This document shows positions 47,741 through 56,785 of a stretch of 58,639 bases of DNA, one piece after another. Position 1 is the first letter of the stretch. Each line of letters begins with the position of its first letter. Under the pieces are notes generated by a model. The model ran no database searches. It was not told the DNA's origin and was given only the letters and a program-made list of their open reading frames with translations. The DNA is from Burkholderiaceae bacterium (GTDB taxonomy: Bacteria > Pseudomonadota > Gammaproteobacteria > Burkholderiales > Burkholderiaceae), in NCBI GenBank assembly GCA_947472645.1, contig CANJBQ010000013.1:1-58639 (forward strand), given 5' to 3'. The translations under genes and the position numbers were made by a program.

Positions 47741-48679
47741 TTAACTTTTAATCCCTGCCACCAACTCAGGTACAGCCGTAAAAAGATCTGCAACTAATCC
47801 ATAATCTGCAACGCCAAAGATCGGAGCCTCAGGATCTTTATTAATCGCCACGATAACTTTCGAATCCTTCATCCCCGCCAAATGCTGAATCGCTCCTGAA
47901 ATCCCTACAGCAACATATAGCTGAGGTGCAACAATCTTACCTGTCTGCCCGACTTGGTAGTCGTTCGGCACATATCCCGCATCAACAGCCGCTCTAGATG
48001 CCCCTAAGGCTGCGCCAAGGCTATCCGCCAAGGGCTCCATGATTTGGTGGTAATGCTCACCCGAACCTAAACCACGCCCGCCTGAGACAATAATTTTTGC
48101 TGCCGTCAATTCAGGACGATCCGACTTGGTAGTCTCGCGAGACACAAATTGACTCTGACCTGAATCAGCCACCACAGCTATCGCTTCAATCTGTGCTGAA
48201 CCTCCCGTTGGGGACACCGGATCAAAACCGGTCGTACGCACCGTAATCACTTTCAGTGAGTCACTCGACTGAACGGTGGCAATTGCATTACCTGCATAAA
48301 TTGGTCGCTCAAAGGTGTTTGGGTCAATCACTTTTGTAATCTCTGAAATTTGCGCAACATCTTTGAGAGCTGCGATACGAGGCATGATATTTTTACCATT
48401 CGCACTTGCCGCAACCAGGACATGACTATAGGCATCTACAATGGCTAAAACTTGTAAAGTGAGGTTCTCGGCAAGTAGATTGGCAAAAATACCATCATCA
48501 GCCACCAACACCTTACTGACTCCAGGAATCTGCGCTGCTTGTGCAGCAACTTCAGTGAGTCCTTGCCCCATCAAAACAAGATGAACATCAGTATTAATTT
48601 TTAAAGCGGCACTCACCACATTGAGAGTGCTCGTTTGCAATTGATTGTGCTGCGATTCTGCGATTACAAGAACAGTCAT
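47741..48679 (-). CDS. etfA: Electron transfer flavoprotein subunit alpha
   Basis: EtfA binds the FAD of the ETF heterodimer that carries electrons from acyl-CoA dehydrogenases to ETF-quinone oxidoreductase. The 312-aa protein has the C-terminal FAD signature: IIVSGGRGLGSGEH near residue 195, SRAAVDAGYVPNDYQVGQTG near 232, and LYVAVGISGAIQHLAGM near 261. It directly follows etfB with no gap. Confidence 0.96.
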   Translation of the reverse strand: MTVLVIAESQHNQLQTSTLNVVSAALKINTDVHLVLMGQGLTEVAAQAAQIPGVSKVLVADDGIFANLLAENLTLQVLAIVDAYSHVLVAASANGKNIMPRIAALKDVAQISEITKVIDPNTFERPIYAGNAIATVQSSDSLKVITVRTTGFDPVSPTGGSAQIEAIAVVADSGQSQFVSRETTKSDRPELTAAKIIVSGGRGLGSGEHYHQIMEPLADSLGAALGASRAAVDAGYVPNDYQVGQTGKIVAPQLYVAVGISGAIQHLAGMKDSKVIVAINKDPEAPIFGVADYGLVADLFTAVPELVAGIKS

Positions 48680-49429
48680 TTAAATTACCTTCGCTTCATT
48701 TTTTAATTTATCGATCAAGGTCGCCACATCCGGCACCATCACCCCTGCTTGACGCTTACCTGGCTCTACAACCTGAATCGTTTTTAAACGGGGTTGAACA
48801 TCAACGCCTAAATCTTCTGGCTTGAAAACATCTAATGTCTTCTTTTTTGCTTTCATGATATTGGGCAATGTCACATAACGGGGCTCATTTAAACGCAAAT
48901 CTGTCGTAACAACCGCCGGCAAGCTAATGCGAATTGTCTCAAGACCACCATCGACCTCACGGGTGACTTGAGCAAAGCTTCCTTCAATGACGACTTTAGA
49001 TGCAAAAGTTGCCTGTGGCACCTGCATCAAAGCAGCTAACATCTGCCCCGTCTGATTACTATCGTCGTCAATTGCTTGCTTACCTAAAATTACGAGTTGC
49101 GGCGACTCTTTATCTGCAATAGCTTTTAAAATTTTGGCGACGGCTAGTGGCTGAATATCTTCACTCGTCTCAACCAAAATCGCGCGATCGGCACCAATCG
49201 CCATCGCTGTTCTTAATGTCTCTTGACATTGGGTGACGCCAATGGAGACGGCAATGACCTCAGTAGCAACGCCAGCTTCTTTGAGTCTTACCGCTTCTTC
49301 AACAGCAATCTCATCAAACGGATTCATACTCATTTTGACATTCGCCGTTTCCACACCAGAATGATCTGACTTCACTCGCACCTTCACGTTGTAATCAACC
49401 ACTCTTTTTACAGCAACTAAAATTTTCAT
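48680..49429 (-). CDS. etfB: Electron transfer flavoprotein subunit beta
   Basis: EtfB is the AMP-binding subunit of ETF. The 249-aa protein has [20 protein letters not shown] at the start, the [13 protein letters not shown] motif near residue 40, and [20 protein letters not shown] near 126. The C-terminal [10 protein letters not shown] segment carries the recognition-loop region known from other ETFs. It starts 109 nt after the acyl-CoA synthetase gene, an AT-rich gap that may hold its promoter. Confidence 0.96.
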   Translation of the reverse strand: MKILVAVKRVVDYNVKVRVKSDHSGVETANVKMSMNPFDEIAVEEAVRLKEAGVATEVIAVSIGVTQCQETLRTAMAIGADRAILVETSEDIQPLAVAKILKAIADKESPQLVILGKQAIDDDSNQTGQMLAALMQVPQATFASKVVIEGSFAQVTREVDGGLETIRISLPAVVTTDLRLNEPRYVTLPNIMKAKKKTLDVFKPEDLGVDVQPRLKTIQVVEPGKRQAGVMVPDVATLIDKLKNEAKVI

Positions 49430-49538
49430 GTCGATGACCTAATTAAATAATATCTACAACCCTAAATATTACTGCAAATTCCTTTTTCAAGTCTCTAAAT
49501 GACGAACTTAACTGATGACAAATATTAGCTTTAAGTCT

Positions 49539-51191
49539 TTATACATCAATTGCTTTCGCAGAATCAGCGCGTTTACGAAGTTCAAATTTCTGAATTTTTC
49601 CCGTCGAGGTTTTCGGCAAGTCCCCAAAAACAATCGTCCTCGGCACTTTAAAACCAGCTAGATGCAACTTACAGTGCTCAATGATCTGAGCCTCAGTGAC
49701 TTGACTACCCTCTTTAATTTCCAAGAAAGCACACGGCGTTTCACCCCACTTGGGATCAGGTTTTGCAACCACTGCGGCAGCCATCACCGCTGGATGGCGA
49801 TACAACACGTCCTCAACTTCAATGGAGGAAATATTCTCACCACCAGAAATAATAATATCTTTACTGCGATCCTTAATCTTCACATAACCATCAGGATGGA
49901 TGACCGCTAAATCCCCAGTATGAAACCAACCACCAGCAAATGTCTCATTCGTAGTTTTTTCATTTTTGAGATAGCCTTTCATGGTCATATTACCCCTGAA
50001 CATAATCTCACCCATCGTGACACCATCGGCAGGTACTTCCTTCATTGTTTCCGGATCCATGACCGTCATTGCTTGCTCCAAGTGATAACTCACCCCTTGA
50101 CGAGCATTGAGGTTCGCGCGCTCACCAATATCTAAAAGATCCCATTCCTCATGTTTGACACAAACGGCCGCTGGTCCATAAATTTCGGTTAAGCCATACA
50201 CATGGAGTAAATCAAAGCCCATCGTCTCCATCCCCTCAATCATGGCCGCTGGAGGCGCGGCACCTGCCACCATTGCCTTCACACCTTTGGGAACACCCTG
50301 CTTTAACTCAGAACTCGCATTAACTAATAAGCCATGCACAATCGGTGCTGCGCAGTAATGGGTTACACCATGCTCTTTCATCGCAGAAAAGATATTCACC
50401 GCGTCTACTTTACGCAAACAGACGTTAACACCCGCCCTAGCGGCAATCACCCAAGGAAAGGTCCAACCATTGCAATGAAACATGGGTAAAGTCCATAAAT
50501 AAATAGGATGCTTAGGCATATCCCACTCCAAAATATTGGAGATGGCGCCGGTCATCGCACCGCGATGATGGTAAACAACACCTTTAGGATTGCCGGTAGT
50601 ACCAGATGTGTAATTTAAACAAATAGAATCCCACTCATCTTTTGGATATTGCCATACATAATCAGGATCACCGCTTTGTAAAAATGCCTCATAGCCCAAC
50701 GCGCCAATCGCTTGACCATCACCTGTGTAAAGAGGGTCAGAGATATCAATCACCAGCACATCTTTGATCTTCGAGATCTCGAGCGCTTTTTTCATGGTCT
50801 GACTAAATTCCGGATCCACAATCACCACTTTTGCCTCACCATGCTCCAGCATAAAAGCAATTGCTTCAGGATCTAAACGGGTGTTCAAGGCGTTAAGAAC
50901 AGCGCCTGACATCGGTATCCCAAAGTGCGCCTCAACCATTGGAGGAGTATTCGGCAACATCACAGCCACCGTGTCACCCTTACCAATTCCTTTTAGATGC
51001 AAAGCGCTCGCCAACCGAATACAACGCTGATATGTCGTTAACCAATCTTGCCGAAAAGACCCATGTACGATTGCCAAACGACGGGGATAGACTTTAGCCG
51101 CTCTCTCAATAAAAGATAGCGGGCTCATTGGCGTATGGTTCGCTGCATTTTGACCTAAGCCTTGTTCATACATACTCATTTCCAACTCCAA
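49539..51191 (-). CDS. AMP-dependent acyl-CoA synthetase
   Basis: This adenylating enzyme would activate a carboxylic acid to its CoA thioester. The P-loop-like motif YTSGTTGNPKGVVYHHRG is near residue 195, the central motif VYGLTEIYGP near 334, and the hinge WFHTGDLAVIHPDGYVKIKD near 418. ISGGENISSIEVED follows; the catalytic lysine is in STGKIQKFELR near the end. At 550 aa it resembles the medium-chain or methylmercaptopropionate types. It shares the strand with etfBA and the dehydrogenase, so fatty or branched acid breakdown is likely. Confidence 0.92.
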   Translation of the reverse strand: MELEMSMYEQGLGQNAANHTPMSPLSFIERAAKVYPRRLAIVHGSFRQDWLTTYQRCIRLASALHLKGIGKGDTVAVMLPNTPPMVEAHFGIPMSGAVLNALNTRLDPEAIAFMLEHGEAKVVIVDPEFSQTMKKALEISKIKDVLVIDISDPLYTGDGQAIGALGYEAFLQSGDPDYVWQYPKDEWDSICLNYTSGTTGNPKGVVYHHRGAMTGAISNILEWDMPKHPIYLWTLPMFHCNGWTFPWVIAARAGVNVCLRKVDAVNIFSAMKEHGVTHYCAAPIVHGLLVNASSELKQGVPKGVKAMVAGAAPPAAMIEGMETMGFDLLHVYGLTEIYGPAAVCVKHEEWDLLDIGERANLNARQGVSYHLEQAMTVMDPETMKEVPADGVTMGEIMFRGNMTMKGYLKNEKTTNETFAGGWFHTGDLAVIHPDGYVKIKDRSKDIIISGGENISSIEVEDVLYRHPAVMAAAVVAKPDPKWGETPCAFLEIKEGSQVTEAQIIEHCKLHLAGFKVPRTIVFGDLPKTSTGKIQKFELRKRADSAKAIDV

Positions 51192-51200
51192 ATGTAAAGA

Positions 51201-52124
51201 TTAAATTTCTGCTAACTCTTTAATATGTGCCACCACACTTCGCCCTAAAGCGGATAAATGATAGCCCCCTTCTAATGAACTAATAATTCTGTTATTCGAA
51301 TATTTTCTCGCTATCTGCAAAATCTGCTTGGTCATCCACGCATAATCCGCCTCGACTAAACCTAACTGACCTAGCTCATCTTCACGATGGGCATCAAAAC
51401 CTGCCGAGATAAAAATACACTCCGGAGCAAATTCTTCTAGCCTAGGCATCCATAAATCCGACACAATTTGCCGAATATCTAGTCCCTTGGTATATGCCGG
51501 CACAGGAATATTGAGCATATTACTCGCCGAAGAATTTTCGCCACTGTAAGGATAAAAGGGATGCTGAAAAAAACTACACATCAAGACCCGTGGATCATCC
51601 CGAAAAGCCGCCTCAGTACCATTGCCATGATGAACATCAAAATCAATCAATGCCACTCGTTGGAGTCCGTAATGTTCTAGAGCATACTTAGCCGCAATAG
51701 CGATACTATTAAAAAGACAAAATCCCATCGCACGATGCGGCTCGGCATGATGCCCGGGAGGACGGACAGCACAAAACACATTACTGACCTGCCCTTGCAT
51801 CACCGCATCAACAGCGGCAAGACAAGCTCCAGCAGCCCTTAAGGCTGCTTGATAAGAATGTGGATTCATGGATGTATCGCCATCAATAGCAAAGTAACCC
51901 GCCTTGGGAGAATTTTCTTTTAAAAATTGAATCATGCTCTGATCATGGACCAAGGCAATTTGCTCTTCTGTAGCCAAGGGCGCATCAATGCGCGTAACAA
52001 AATCATCAATGCGACTTAAAATCATTTGATCTTCAATGGCGCTCAACCGACCAGGACACTCTGGATGGTAACTACCCATTTCATGCTGAAGAAAATCGGG
52101 ATGACTGATATAGCCTGTCGTCAT
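51201..52124 (-). CDS. Histone deacetylase family (AcuC/acetylpolyamine-type) hydrolase
   Basis: The 307-aa zinc hydrolase has RPPGHHAEPHRAMGFCLF with the tandem catalytic histidines near residue 132, and VALIDFDVHHGNGTEAAF near 172 with the Asp and His zinc ligands. A third acidic ligand is in SAGFDAHREDELG. Bacterial members remove acetyl groups from lysine (AcuC on acetyl-CoA synthetase) or from polyamines. Here it is 9 nt upstream of an acyl-CoA synthetase gene, a context like acuC with AcsA, so control of that enzyme by deacylation is a fair hypothesis. Confidence 0.93.
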   Translation of the reverse strand: MTTGYISHPDFLQHEMGSYHPECPGRLSAIEDQMILSRIDDFVTRIDAPLATEEQIALVHDQSMIQFLKENSPKAGYFAIDGDTSMNPHSYQAALRAAGACLAAVDAVMQGQVSNVFCAVRPPGHHAEPHRAMGFCLFNSIAIAAKYALEHYGLQRVALIDFDVHHGNGTEAAFRDDPRVLMCSFFQHPFYPYSGENSSASNMLNIPVPAYTKGLDIRQIVSDLWMPRLEEFAPECIFISAGFDAHREDELGQLGLVEADYAWMTKQILQIARKYSNNRIISSLEGGYHLSALGRSVVAHIKELAEI

Positions 52125-52185
52125 AAATCTCTGTTCTTATCTTTATGGTGAATAATCTTATTATTACCTAAACTACTAAATATTC

Positions 52186-53385
52186 ATGATTTTCTCAAAA
52201 ACTATCCACCGACTCCTTTTTTGGAGTTGCCTCATGGCGCTGAACCTGACCACAGCAAGCCTAAGTCACGCTCAGATCAAGCCCTCTCTAGATCTAAGTC
52301 TAGATTCATCAACGCCCGTCATTCTTTCAAAAGAACAAGCATTAGATTTTTTTCTGATCGAGCTGTCCATTCGCGAAAACCTCTCTATTGAAACCCTAAG
52401 AGAGGCATTTCGCGATGTGAAATCACAGCCCATTGCACGGCAATATATGGCGCCGCCATCAGGTAGTAAGGGTCGTAAAAATTGGTTGTCCTACCGATCT
52501 AATGTGATGAATACGATACGTTTAGATGCTGGAAAACGATTTTTACAAGAACACCATGAGTTTCTTCTTCAGTTGGAAAAAACGAGCGGTGTACCAATGT
52601 CGATTGTGGTGGGTATTTTGGGGGTGGAAACAGTCTATGGAAGGAATATGGGTTCGTTTCCAGTGCGTGACGTACTGACCACTTTTGCGTTCGATTATCC
52701 ACCAAGCCCTAATCGAGCCGGACGCGAAGCTATGTTCAAGGAACAATTACGTGACCATATTCTCAATTGCATCGATACTTTGAATCTCATACCAGTTTCA
52801 TCCGAACTACTTCGAGCATGCCTCATCCAAGAAGGATCATTTGCTGGGGCAATCGGTATGCCTCAATTTATGCCTAGTAGCATTCGACGCTTTGCACAAG
52901 ACGGTAACGGTGATGGAAAAATTGATTTACGCAAGAGTCCTGAGGATGCAATGCAAAGTATTGCGCAATTCTTACTCGCCCATGGTTGGAAAAAAGGAGA
53001 ACCTATTTACCTACCTATTTCATCAGAGATGCAAGACAGTACCATTGTCAAAGAACTTGCTGATGGAGACCCAAACCCCAAATTCACTCTTCGTGAATTA
53101 AAAAACCAAAAAATCATTACGAACTGGCCAAGTACTCTTGATGAAAATAGCCCAGCACTTATCGTGGACCTACCACGAATTGAGAAAGACGGATCGAGTA
53201 AAGTGGATTATTTGGTTGGTCTACGTAATTTCGAAGTCATTACACAATACAACCGTAGTTTTTTTTATGCGATGTCCGTCACCGAATTTGGTCAAGCAGT
53301 GATTCAAAATGGGGTATCCGCTAAAAATACTAAGCCGGGAAAATCCCTGTCGACAAATACCGGTCACCGCGGTCACAAACGATAA
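52186..53385 (+). CDS. mltB: Membrane-bound lytic murein transglycosylase B
   Basis: MltB cuts peptidoglycan glycan strands to 1,6-anhydromuropeptides in the periplasm. The 399-aa protein has a signal peptide (FWSCLMALNLTTASLSHAQ, cleavable after SHA), and the catalytic Glu in VVGILGVETVYGRNMGSFPV near residue 148. The family motif FAGAIGMPQFMPSSIRRFA is near 220. No lipobox Cys is seen, so it may be soluble. Its product supplies substrates for NagZ (4555). Its last 56 bases overlap the 3' end of cysM. Confidence 0.94.
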   Translation: MIFSKTIHRLLFWSCLMALNLTTASLSHAQIKPSLDLSLDSSTPVILSKEQALDFFLIELSIRENLSIETLREAFRDVKSQPIARQYMAPPSGSKGRKNWLSYRSNVMNTIRLDAGKRFLQEHHEFLLQLEKTSGVPMSIVVGILGVETVYGRNMGSFPVRDVLTTFAFDYPPSPNRAGREAMFKEQLRDHILNCIDTLNLIPVSSELLRACLIQEGSFAGAIGMPQFMPSSIRRFAQDGNGDGKIDLRKSPEDAMQSIAQFLLAHGWKKGEPIYLPISSEMQDSTIVKELADGDPNPKFTLRELKNQKIITNWPSTLDENSPALIVDLPRIEKDGSSKVDYLVGLRNFEVITQYNRSFFYAMSVTEFGQAVIQNGVSAKNTKPGKSLSTNTGHRGHKR

Positions 53386-54247
53386 AAACAATCGTCGCGT
53401 TTTCAATCCGCTGCGCAATACGAAGCGCAACAACTAAAGTTCCTGCTGCAGAAACACCACAAAAAATACCCTCTTCACGAGCCATCCGCCGGCACATCTC
53501 TTCAGCTTCCGTCTGCGAGACATACTCCAAAGAATCTACTTTTGAAGGTTCAAAAATTTTCGGCAAATATTCTGGCGCCCATTTACGAATACCCGGTATC
53601 TGAGAGCCATCCATTGGCTGTACGCCAATAATTTGTATATTCGGATTTTGCTGCTTTAAAAAAGTAGACGTGCCGGTAATCGTGCCTGTTGTTCCCATGG
53701 AGGATACAAAGTGGGTAATTTGCCCATGTGTATCCCGCCAAATCTCAGGACCCGTACCTTCAAAATGCGCAAGTGGATTATCTTTATTAGAAAATTGATC
53801 CAGAATGATTCCGCGTCCCTCTTTTTGGAGCTGCGCTGCATAATCCCTGGCATATTCCATCCCACCAGAAGCCGGTGTCAGAATTAATTCAGCACCATAG
53901 GCAGTCATACTTTGACGACGCTCAATACTTTGATTTTCTGGCATGATCAAAATCATCTTATAGCCAAGAATTGCCGCTACCATTCCTAGAGCAATCCCTG
54001 TATTGCCACTCGTTGCCTCAATAAGCGTATCGCCAGGAGCAATTTCGCCACGCTGCTCAGCACGACGAAACATCGATAAGGCCGGACGATCCTTCACGGA
54101 TCCAGCTGGATTATTTCCTTCTAATTTACCTAAAATAAGATTATTACGGACCTGATTACCCTCTCCAGGGATTCGCTGTAAGCGAATCAGCGGAGTATTC
54201 CCGACCGTATCAGCAATCGTTGGATAAAAGATATTGGAAGTGTTCAT
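53330..54247 (-). CDS. cysM: Cysteine synthase B (O-acetylserine sulfhydrylase)
   Basis: CysM makes cysteine from O-acetylserine and sulfide or thiosulfate. The 305-aa PLP enzyme has PAGSVKDRPALSM with the PLP lysine near residue 49, TSGNTGIALG near 73, and GTTGTITGTS near 176. The ATG at 54247 is preferred; the frame is open 21 codons further. The 3' end overlaps mltB in convergent orientation, so the C-terminus and the mltB C-terminus share DNA. Confidence 0.95.
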   Translation of the reverse strand: MNTSNIFYPTIADTVGNTPLIRLQRIPGEGNQVRNNLILGKLEGNNPAGSVKDRPALSMFRRAEQRGEIAPGDTLIEATSGNTGIALGMVAAILGYKMILIMPENQSIERRQSMTAYGAELILTPASGGMEYARDYAAQLQKEGRGIILDQFSNKDNPLAHFEGTGPEIWRDTHGQITHFVSSMGTTGTITGTSTFLKQQNPNIQIIGVQPMDGSQIPGIRKWAPEYLPKIFEPSKVDSLEYVSQTEAEEMCRRMAREEGIFCGVSAAGTLVVALRIAQRIENATIVFIVCDRGDRYLSTGIFPA

Positions 54248-54259
54248 CGTATATAAAGT

Positions 54260-54357
54260 GGCAGAAGTTAAGTTTATTTTACCCCTAAGCTTCTGCCGAT
54301 GATCGAACACCTTCGATGTTAAGATTCGATACGTATACTAGTCCTTTATTGGACTAG
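54260..54357. repeat. Three inverted repeats between comEA-like and cysM
   Basis: In about 100 bp there are: GGCAGAAG (54260-54267) with CTTCTGCC (54290-54297), TCGAA-cacc-TTCGA (54303-54316), and CTAGTCC (54338-54344) with GGACTAG (54351-54357). The last forms a stable stem 7 nt after the comEA-like stop, but no T tract follows. The first two lie in the cysM 5' region, upstream of its ATG. Confidence 0.5.
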
Positions 54358-54364
54358 AGAAGAT

Positions 54365-54703
54365 CTATTTGATTCTGGCACTTTTTGCACGAGTCATTGT
54401 TTCAGTCGCATCAAAGGTTAAACCAGATTGAGACATTTTTTCAATCGTTTTTTGACCAATCCCTTTGATGCGCGCATTTAAATCCTCGGCACTAAGATAT
54501 GCCCCATTTCTTTCACGTTCATCAACAATGGCTTTCGCACGGGAAGGCCCAATACCCTTTACATTTTGTAATACCTCTGGAGATGCTGAATTAATATTGA
54601 CCGCATGCGCGGGCGCCATCGTCAAAAGACTAGCGCCTAAAGCGAGCGCTAATAATCCTTGTTGAAATTTTTTCCATGAACCTTGCTGTAGCTTGAATTC
54701 CAT
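54365..54703 (-). CDS. ComEA-like helix-hairpin-helix periplasmic protein
   Basis: The 112-aa protein has a signal peptide ending APAHA and then two helix-hairpin-helix motifs (VNINSASPEVLQNVKGIG and GIGQKTIEKMSQSG) as in ComEA, which binds incoming DNA during natural transformation. The ATG at 54703 has AAGGAG seven bases upstream. Related short HhH proteins sit next to hldD and cysM in Burkholderiales; a DNA-uptake role is plausible but unproven. It ends in a basic tail. Confidence 0.85.
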   Translation of the reverse strand: MEFKLQQGSWKKFQQGLLALALGASLLTMAPAHAVNINSASPEVLQNVKGIGPSRAKAIVDERERNGAYLSAEDLNARIKGIGQKTIEKMSQSGLTFDATETMTRAKSARIK

Positions 54704-54788
54704 TATTTCTCCTTTTAAATACGTACGATCCATATCGCACGTTAGAGAATAACGATCATGTAAAGACGATGTTGACGCTTGTTACGCC

Positions 54789-55817
54789 TTAAAGTCTCTC
54801 CGCTAAAAATTCAGTATTTTCTGATAGCCAAGTCACATATTTTCTGACACCTTGCTCAACAGTATGAAATTCTTGTTGATATCCAGTTGCTCTAAGTAAG
54901 TCGAGGCTAGCCTGCGTAAAGGACTGGTATTTCCCTTTCAAATCATCGGGAAAATCAATATATCGTAGCTTGTTTGAATTCACGACATCTTGAAGTGATT
55001 GTTCTTTAAAGTTCTCAAGACCTTGAATTTGGTCTAAACGATTTATGACGGTCAGTGCAACATCATTAAAGGCCTGGGCACGACCTGTACCTAAATTAAA
55101 AATACCATTTACATGGCGATTCTCATAAAAGAATAAATTCACTTTAACAACATCTTCTACATATATAAAATCTCTTTTTTGCTCTCCAGCAACGTAACCG
55201 TCGTGCTGGCCAAACAACTTCACATAACCACTGTCACGGTACTGGTGAAAATGATGAAATGCTACTGAGGCCATCCGTCCTTTGTGCGACTCACGTGGAC
55301 CGTACACATTAAAGTAGCGAAGCCCAACCACTTGTGATTTTAATGATTTTGCTGTGATTCTTTGACGAACAATGTGATCAAGAAGCACTTTGGAGTACCC
55401 ATAAATATTGAGCGGCTTTTCACACTCTCTTGTTTCAACAAATTTTGTTGATCTACCATATGTTGCTGCAGAAGAAGCATAAATGAGGGGAATGCCCTGC
55501 TCTGCACAAATATCGATTAAGTCGAGCGTATACCGATAATTATTGGCCATCATAAAATACCCATCTGACTCCATCGTGTCAGAACAAGCACCTTCATGAA
55601 AAATCGCTTCAATCTTGCCGAGCGATTTACTTTTCAATATTTGAATAAATTCTGATTTATCAAAATAGTCGGAAATATCGAGGTCAGCTAAATTACGATA
55701 TTTGTTAGCTTCTTTTAAATCATCGACTGCGATGATATCTTTTTCACCACGCGCATTGAGCGCTTGAACTAAATTAGATCCAACAAATCCAGCCGCTCCT
55801 GTAACAATAAATCTCAT
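54789..55817 (-). CDS. hldD: ADP-L-glycero-D-manno-heptose 6-epimerase
   Basis: HldD (RfaD) makes the ADP-L,D-heptose used for the LPS inner core. It is an extended SDR of 342 aa: VTGAAGFVGSNLVQAL near residue 5, YASSAATYG near 114, and the YGYSK motif near 139. GLRYFNVYGPRE is near 165. The start overlaps the hldA stop in ATGA. Substrate comes from HldA plus a separate GmhB and HldC. Confidence 0.96.
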   Translation of the reverse strand: MRFIVTGAAGFVGSNLVQALNARGEKDIIAVDDLKEANKYRNLADLDISDYFDKSEFIQILKSKSLGKIEAIFHEGACSDTMESDGYFMMANNYRYTLDLIDICAEQGIPLIYASSAATYGRSTKFVETRECEKPLNIYGYSKVLLDHIVRQRITAKSLKSQVVGLRYFNVYGPRESHKGRMASVAFHHFHQYRDSGYVKLFGQHDGYVAGEQKRDFIYVEDVVKVNLFFYENRHVNGIFNLGTGRAQAFNDVALTVINRLDQIQGLENFKEQSLQDVVNSNKLRYIDFPDDLKGKYQSFTQASLDLLRATGYQQEFHTVEQGVRKYVTWLSENTEFLAERL

Positions 55818-56785
55818 GATAGCTCCTGTGCTGTTACCGTTGCAGTTCCTAATTTGCCAACCACAATGCCTCCAGCTCGATTAGCTAACGCCATAGCCAG
55901 ATCCCACTCCCAACCTGATGCTAAAGCAATCGCTAAAGTTCCAATCACAGTATCGCCAGCGCCTGAGACATCAAATACCTCACGAGCCTGAGCACCTACA
56001 TGACTAACCTGATTCTGACGAAACAACGTCATCCCCTCTTCTGAACGCGTTAATAAAATCGCGTCTAAACCCAATTGTTGACGAAGATTTTGAACTTTCT
56101 GGGTCAAGTCTGCCTCGCTCGTCCATTTACCAATCACTTGCCGCAGTTCACTTCGATTGGGTGTAATTACCGTTGCCCCAGCGTACTTCGAATAATCATC
56201 TCCCTTAGGGTCGACCAAAGTGATCTTACCCGCCGCCTTTGACATGGCAATCATGCGTGATATATGTTTTAGGGCACCTTTGCCATAATCTGAAAAGATC
56301 ACCGCATCAACCTGTGGCAAGGCCTCTTCAAAGCTTTGTAATTTAGACATCAAGGTATCTATCGTCGGCTCTTCTTCAAAATCTAAACGGATTAATTGTT
56401 GCTGTCTGGCAACCACTCGCAATTTAACAATCGTTGGAACAGTGGAATCGATCTGTAATCGACTATGGATATGAAGGTCAGACAGCATTGCTTGTACTTT
56501 TTGACCAGCCTCATCGTTTCCAATTAGCCCAAGTAATTGAATCTTTGCGCCAAGTGTTGCGCCATTACGAGCGACGTTGGCAGCCCCGCCCAATCGCTCA
56601 TCAACCCTTTTAATAGCAACAATTGGTACCGGAGCCTCTGGAGAGATCCTCTCGGTATCGCCAAACCAGTAACGATCTAACATGACATCACCCACCACTA
56701 AAATCGACGCTTGCCCAATCCGTTGAATTTCTTGGGATGTTAATTTGACATCCATGTTGTTGAGCACTCGGTTCATATCAGCCAT
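55814..56785 (-). CDS. hldA: D-glycero-beta-D-manno-heptose-7-phosphate kinase
   Basis: HldA phosphorylates heptose 7-phosphate at C1. The 323-aa protein is only the PfkB-type kinase; the nucleotidyltransferase half fused in E. coli HldE is absent, as is common in betaproteobacteria. Motifs are LGGAANVARNGATLGAKI near residue 64, DPKGDDYSKYAGATVITPNRSE near 193, and DVSGAGDTVIGTLA near 272. It overlaps the ugd stop in TAATG. Confidence 0.95.
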   Translation of the reverse strand: MADMNRVLNNMDVKLTSQEIQRIGQASILVVGDVMLDRYWFGDTERISPEAPVPIVAIKRVDERLGGAANVARNGATLGAKIQLLGLIGNDEAGQKVQAMLSDLHIHSRLQIDSTVPTIVKLRVVARQQQLIRLDFEEEPTIDTLMSKLQSFEEALPQVDAVIFSDYGKGALKHISRMIAMSKAAGKITLVDPKGDDYSKYAGATVITPNRSELRQVIGKWTSEADLTQKVQNLRQQLGLDAILLTRSEEGMTLFRQNQVSHVGAQAREVFDVSGAGDTVIGTLAIALASGWEWDLAMALANRAGGIVVGKLGTATVTAQELS

